Assembly (NCBI GenBank): GCA_028565635.1
Contig: JAOXYB010059446.1
Location: 1 to 10,831 of the forward strand
DNA: 10,831 nucleotides
Source: Phoronis ovalis
Lineage: Eukaryota; Phoronida; Phoronidae
Reading direction: 5' to 3'
Positions 9,601 to 10,831 of the stretch are shown one piece after another (positions within the stretch are counted from its first letter, which is position 1; the number at the start of each line of letters is the position of its first letter). The position numbers were made by a program, and so were the translations under genes. Under the pieces are notes generated by a model. The model was not told the DNA's origin. It searched no databases and was given only the letters and a program-made list of their open reading frames with translations.

Positions 9601-10674
9601 CTTTAATTATATTCTATTACAGGATGTGATAAGGCTGGTATATCTCAACCAACACTCGTAAATCATCTCCTTGCTGACCGTTTAACCTCATCTAGTGACT
9701 ATAGCGCTGCTTATCCAGCAGTTATTTCTCGTCTTTATCACCAAAAGATTTCTGGTCAAGAGGGAGCTTGGATGCCCAAGACACAAGCTTATGGAGAATA
9801 TATTCAGGTACATACGTAAAAGTTATCATTAAGGCCTGTTGACAATAAGTAAAATTTAGGGTGTATAACTTCTTGTGACTAGTTTAGTCGTATTTACCGC
9901 AGCATAACCTTGGCTACACGACGCAACATTCTCATTTGATAATGACAATAAATTATCATTAAAGTAAACCTGAAACAGTATGACAAAAAATCCTGAATTT
10001 TTTTTCGAAACGTTACATAAAATGAATATTTACATGTATGCAGTAATACAACATAAGAAATGTAAAAAAAAAAATAGCTGTATTTGGATGTATTACAGGC
10101 TCATTTTGCGAGTGTAAAAACAATAGACGCTGTAGCTACGCAAGGCAGTTCGTCCGCAGCGTATTATGTGAAACAATACATTCTCAGATACAGCGTAGAT
10201 GGAACCATATGGAATACTTACACCGAGGAAAGCATTGTGCGTCTCTTTCCTGGTGTCACTAATCAGTACGAAATCGTCAGATATAAACTTTCCAATCCAT
10301 TTCAAGCCAGATATGTCCGCCTTTACCCAAAGAACTGGGTGTCATATGCAGCTGTGAGGTGGGAACTTTATGCACCAGGATGCCAAGGTAAGAAAAACAT
10401 CTTAAAATTCTAAATACTTAAATTAAAAGCTGTTTTTGAATATTTGTTTCTTAAACTGCTAGCATTCGGTATTGTTTAATGTCATGTTCTAATTGCAGAG
10501 TGTTCACAACCTCGTTTGATCGCGCAAATTCCTGACAGTGCTTTGTCATCCTCGTCTGATTACAGTGCAACACAGACAGCATCCAAAAGTTCAAGACTTC
10601 AATTTGTACAGGATGCATATGGTAACAAAGGTGGTTGGTGGGCTAAGACTGCCGATGTGAACCAATGGATTATG
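592..10674 (+). CDS. secreted kringle / coiled-coil / multi-discoidin protein, 5' part (spliced)
   Basis: Eleven proposed exons: 592-608, 3698-3753, 5083-5370, 6542-6943, 7470-7639, 8230-8512, 8805-8971, 9137-9437, 9623-9807, 10099-10387 and 10499-10674. Every junction is GT-AG and the frame stays open for 778 codons, continuing past the window. Numbering from the ATG at 592: signal peptide 1-24, kringle 34-117, Pro-Cys stretch 121-130, coiled coil about 131-222, Cys-Cys and Gly/Asn/Ser linker 224-243, discoidin D1 255-405, D2 406-561, D3 562-719, D4 from 720. No transmembrane segment is seen after the signal peptide, so the protein is secreted or anchored by an unseen C-terminus. Discoidin domains bind glycans, phospholipids or collagen and kringles bind proteins, so the likely role is multivalent extracellular recognition. 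The ligand is unknown. No orthologue or symbol is recognised. Exon 1 is the least certain part. Confidence 0.85.
649..794. repeat. 73-bp tandem duplication, two copies
   Basis: The units 649-721 and 722-794 are identical except for one base (aaacataaa versus aaacacaaa). Such high identity means a recent duplication. It is non-coding, just inside the candidate first intron. Confidence 0.95.
2167..2225. repeat. 27-bp tandem repeat, 2.2 copies
   Basis: The unit beginning actccagcttttccag is repeated exactly at 2167-2193 and 2194-2220, followed by five bases of a third copy. It is richer in GC than its surroundings and non-coding. Confidence 0.95.
2637..3264. repeat. degenerate repeat of about 207 bp, three partial copies
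   Basis: A core resembling cagtggaaataatgt followed by aacaataaaatgca appears at 2637-2670, 2999-3058 and 3206-3264. The last two copies share tgacacacat at their starts, are offset by 207 bp, and have similar flanks (gaaaa-taatcc upstream, attcattaa downstream). A taattaaaagtta motif also recurs at about 3154 and 3336. This looks like decayed tandem or satellite-like sequence. Confidence 0.5.
3698..3753 (+). CDS. signal-peptide exon
   Basis: The acceptor is ttatttcatttcag ending at 3697. The ATG at 3699 begins MWFTKAVYLVIVATSVYA: a positive residue, a hydrophobic core (VYLVIVAT) and a small-residue cleavage site (V-Y-A). The donor is gcta|GTAAGT, leaving a phase-1 junction. The codon split across this junction gives Asn, the first residue of an Asn-Ser-Thr glycosylation sequon right after the expected cleavage point. 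The exon directs the product into the secretory pathway. If exon 1 is right, this ATG is an internal Met at residue 7. Confidence 0.75.
3754..5082 (+). other. intron 2 (phase 1), non-coding
   Basis: A 1.3-kb AT-rich intron between the signal-peptide and kringle exons. Reading frames that enter it from either exon show no domain. It holds a palindrome, tgtacatgtaca (4694-4705), and a degenerate direct repeat at 4756-5010. It ends in a strong polypyrimidine tract and acceptor (tttcctttttttcag). I see no additional symmetric phase-1 exon in it. Confidence 0.7.
4756..5010. repeat. degenerate direct repeat, period about 154 bp
   Basis: Copies start at 4756 and 4910. Shared blocks in the same order are ccatttt-g/a-attcaagatg versus ccattttatatttaagatg, atctcc-then-cctagc, and tgaaatcg followed by tcc...ctttcc. 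The copies are clearly diverged. They lie directly before the kringle exon and are probably remains of a dispersed repeat. Confidence 0.5.
5083..5370 (+). CDS. kringle domain exon
   Basis: This 288-nt exon is phase 1 on both sides, so it is a symmetric, shuffle-ready module. It encodes one complete kringle of about 84 residues. Six cysteines fit the C1-C6, C2-C4, C3-C5 pattern: DC, ITCQAW, YCRNPDN, GPWCYTTDP, DYC and KLC. The core motifs NYCRNPD and GPWCYTTDP are textbook matches to the family. The Asp-x-Asp pair that binds lysine in plasminogen kringles is only half present (PDNS instead of PDGD), so classical lysine binding is doubtful, although the Trp of GPWC and the Arg of ALRFDYC are kept. 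An NST sequon precedes C1. The donor is ttga|GTAAGT. The kringle identity is very secure; the ligand is unknown. Confidence 0.97.
5476..5837. mobile_element. MITE-like non-autonomous DNA transposon, 362 bp
   Basis: The left end cccgggggggtactcaagg (from 5476) matches the reverse complement of the right end (cccggggggtactcgagg, ending at 5837) over about 26 bp, with one missing G and few mismatches. Both ends abut the same 8 bases, tcttattg (5468-5475 and 5838-5845), a target-site duplication. An 8-bp duplication fits hAT- or P-like superfamilies, but the superfamily is not proven. No transposase is encoded, so the element would need one in trans. Its interior is a tandem array described separately. 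It is inserted in an intron and should be spliced out. Confidence 0.85.
5526..5775. repeat. internal repeat array of the MITE, period about 30 bp
   Basis: The motif caatcca occurs at 5526, 5558, 5588, 5618, 5647, 5709, 5740 and 5769, usually within gtagcaatccaaattt or a close variant. Spacings are 32, 30, 30, 29, 62, 31 and 29. The 62-bp gap is two periods, and a decayed copy (ataaaccaaatt) sits in its middle near 5675, so there are about nine units. The spacers are also similar (T/A-rich), so this is a minisatellite carried inside the element. Confidence 0.8.
6303..6392. repeat. paired gtcgac-containing repeats with hairpin
   Basis: The block tagcatgttgtcggttgtcgacttg (6303) recurs in altered form as tagcgtgttgacgggttgtcgacttg (6364). 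Within the first, TGTTGTCG (6308-6315) pairs with CGACAACA (6339-6346). It could be the remnant of an inverted-repeat element. No target duplication was found. Confidence 0.45.
6542..6943 (+). CDS. Pro/Cys hinge, coiled coil and Gly-rich linker exon
   Basis: This 402-nt exon has phase-1 junctions on both sides. In order it encodes TPPPP, a CAC motif (Cys128, Cys130), then about 90 residues with spaced Leu/Ile/Val and many charged or polar residues and no proline. Examples are LQKLSEKFTNTIDGLKNTID and EISSEITNMKNEITTIDETI, as in a parallel coiled coil. Next come an NLT glycosylation sequon, a Cys-Cys pair (224-225), a Gly/Ser/Asn linker (226-243) and a Tyr-Pro-Thr segment. Cysteines at both ends of the coil suggest interchain disulfides that lock an oligomer, and the Gly linker would give the discoidin arms freedom. 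Cys153 within the coil could form another bridge. Coiled-coil formation and oligomer number are inferences, since no prediction was run. The donor is gatg|GTAAGT. No named family is recognised. Confidence 0.9.
6944..7469 (+). other. intron 4 (phase 1), non-coding
   Basis: 526 bp with no recognised element. It ends in cttactaatgcttttttag, which contains a near-consensus branch-point sequence (ctaat) and the acceptor. Confidence 0.8.
7470..7639 (+). CDS. discoidin D1, N-terminal half
   Basis: The acceptor is cttttttag. It encodes residues 255-311, starting Gly-Cys and containing DDRLTASSQYSAAYGP, then RLYS, GGWRAKT and DQWIE. These match the F5/8-type-C pattern: first Cys, the D-x-x-(L/I)-T-A-S-S strand, G-x-W and QW(L/I). 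An extra Cys285 (HNCRL) stands where the family usually has Ala. It has no obvious partner in this domain, so it is free or forms an interchain bond. The exon ends at phase 0 after the QWIE Glu. Confidence 0.95.
7640..8229 (+). other. intron 5 (phase 0, inside D1)
   Basis: 590 bp, AT-rich with a mixed-composition patch at about 7760-7900. No exon, RNA or transposon end was recognised. It ends at the acceptor gattctttttaag. Confidence 0.8.
8230..8512 (+). CDS. discoidin D1, C-terminal half
   Basis: Encodes residues 312-405: ADLREPKP, MRISTQG, AQWVKSYYLSIS, NTWTDI, FEGNVDTNG, NPFTARYIRLHPVTW, IALRWEIYGPNC. This is a nearly canonical F5/8C second half: the TQG strand, WV-x-SY, the GN-x-D-x-N loop, ARY-(I/V)-RL-x-P-x-xW, and ALRWE ending in the closing Cys404, which should pair with Cys256. 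The usual VDLG after the splice junction is ADLR here. The donor is gcag|GTAAAT, phase 1. Confidence 0.95.
8805..8971 (+). CDS. discoidin D2, N-terminal half
   Basis: The acceptor is tctttgtacag. It encodes residues 406-461, beginning Glu-Cys-Tyr and including SHGDGLTASSVYNDFSDA, then YGGWVAKTND and NQWIQ. The D-x-LTASS strand is altered to GDGLTASS. The domain starts and breaks at the same family positions as D1 and ends at phase 0 after QWIQ. The preceding intron is 292 bp. Confidence 0.94.
9137..9437 (+). CDS. discoidin D2, C-terminal half
   Basis: Encodes residues 462-561: ADFTKPKP, ASVATEG, AQWVKTFSISFS, NQWTYVLND, then the RFLRLHPVTW and NIALRWQVY motifs, with the closing Cys558 in SGCEK. 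The region between NQW and RFLRL is longer and more diverged than in D1. It has lost the GN-x-D-x-N loop and replaced the NPFTARY motif with a Thr/Ile-rich stretch. An NNT glycosylation sequon (SNNTNQW) is unique to this repeat. The donor is tcag|GTAAGC, phase 1. The preceding intron is only 165 bp. Confidence 0.94.
9623..9807 (+). CDS. discoidin D3, N-terminal half
   Basis: The acceptor is ttctattacag. It encodes residues 562-623: Gly-Cys-Asp, LLADRLTSSSDYSAAYPA, SRLYH, EGAWMPKTQ and GEYIQ. The family QW-(I/L)-Q tryptophan is replaced by Tyr (EYIQ), and GGW becomes GAW. It ends at phase 0 in the same place as D1 and D2. The preceding intron is 185 bp. Confidence 0.93.
10099..10387 (+). CDS. 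discoidin D3, C-terminal half
   Basis: Encodes residues 624-719: AHFASVKT, DAVATQGS, YYVKQYILRYSVDGTIW, then LSNPFQARYVRLYPKNW and AAVRWELYAPGC. The AQW-V motif is changed to AYYV, matching the Trp-to-Tyr change in the first half. YSVDG-x-xW is the family's usual form and is better kept here than in D1 or D2. The closing Cys718 should pair with Cys563. The donor is ccaag|GTAAGA, phase 1. The preceding intron is 291 bp. Confidence 0.95.
10499..10674 (+). CDS. discoidin D4, N-terminal half
   Basis: The acceptor is gttctaattgcag. It encodes residues 720-778: Glu-Cys-Ser, DSALSSSSDYSATQTASK, SRLQF, KGGWWAKTAD and NQWIM. It follows the same pattern as D1-D3 and again stops at phase 0 after QWI. 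The matching C-terminal half is not in the window, so D4 is cut by the window edge and is not a broken domain. The preceding intron is 111 bp, the shortest in the gene. Confidence 0.93.
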
Positions 10675-10831
10675 GTAAAATATATTTTCTAGTGTTATTA
10701 CGTGAGCTTAATCCCTGAAGGCAATTGTCATTAGAACAAGACATTTGTCATGCAGTCTAATGCCCATCCAATGTGTAGGATATTTTTTTAACATTATTGT
10801 TTTTTTACATTAGAAAAGAATATAATACATC
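10675..10831 (+). other. start of the intron inside D4
   Basis: Starts with the donor GTAAAA and shows no coding sequence before the window ends. The next exon, encoding the rest of D4, should lie downstream. Confidence 0.75.

Noticed and set aside
10811-10831. An acceptor-like ttttttacattag as the start of the D4 second half
   Set aside because: In the required phase the following codons hit a stop (taa) after three codons and show no discoidin motif.

Overview
The window is AT-rich animal genomic DNA. It carries the 5' part of one multi-exon gene on the + strand, with GT-AG introns. Kringle and F5/8-type-C (discoidin) domains in one secreted protein point to a metazoan. The short-intron, transposon-littered layout suggests an invertebrate, most likely marine. 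A cnidarian is possible, but the sequence alone does not settle the phylum. I see no bacterial genes, RNA genes or CRISPR array.

Layout. Positions 1-505 are upstream DNA: an AT microsatellite, then a perfect 13-bp inverted repeat carrying two Sox-like CATTGTT sites. A TATA-box promoter candidate lies at 506-544, followed by a candidate first exon (start codon 592, donor after 608). A long intron (609-3697) holds tandem and degenerate repeats. The signal-peptide exon is 3698-3753, the kringle exon 5083-5370, and a cysteine-flanked coiled-coil plus glycine-rich linker exon 6542-6943. Discoidin domains follow, each split over two exons: D1 7470-7639 and 8230-8512; D2 8805-8971 and 9137-9437; D3 9623-9807 and 10099-10387; D4 first half 10499-10674. 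The second half of D4 and the 3' end of the gene lie beyond the window. The intron before the coiled-coil exon contains a 362-bp MITE-like element with an 8-bp target duplication and an internal repeat of about 30 bp.

The spliced model reads through without a stop for 778 codons from the candidate start at 592, or 772 codons from the ATG at 3699. All inter-domain introns are phase 1, and the intron inside each discoidin domain is phase 0 at the same place. This is the signature of exon shuffling followed by tandem duplication of a two-exon discoidin unit. The predicted product is a secreted, probably oligomeric protein: signal peptide, kringle, proline stretch, disulfide-clamped coiled coil, flexible Gly linker, then at least four discoidin domains. 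By analogy with its families it would be a multivalent extracellular binding protein (glycan, phospholipid or matrix). I cannot name an orthologue, so no gene symbol is given.
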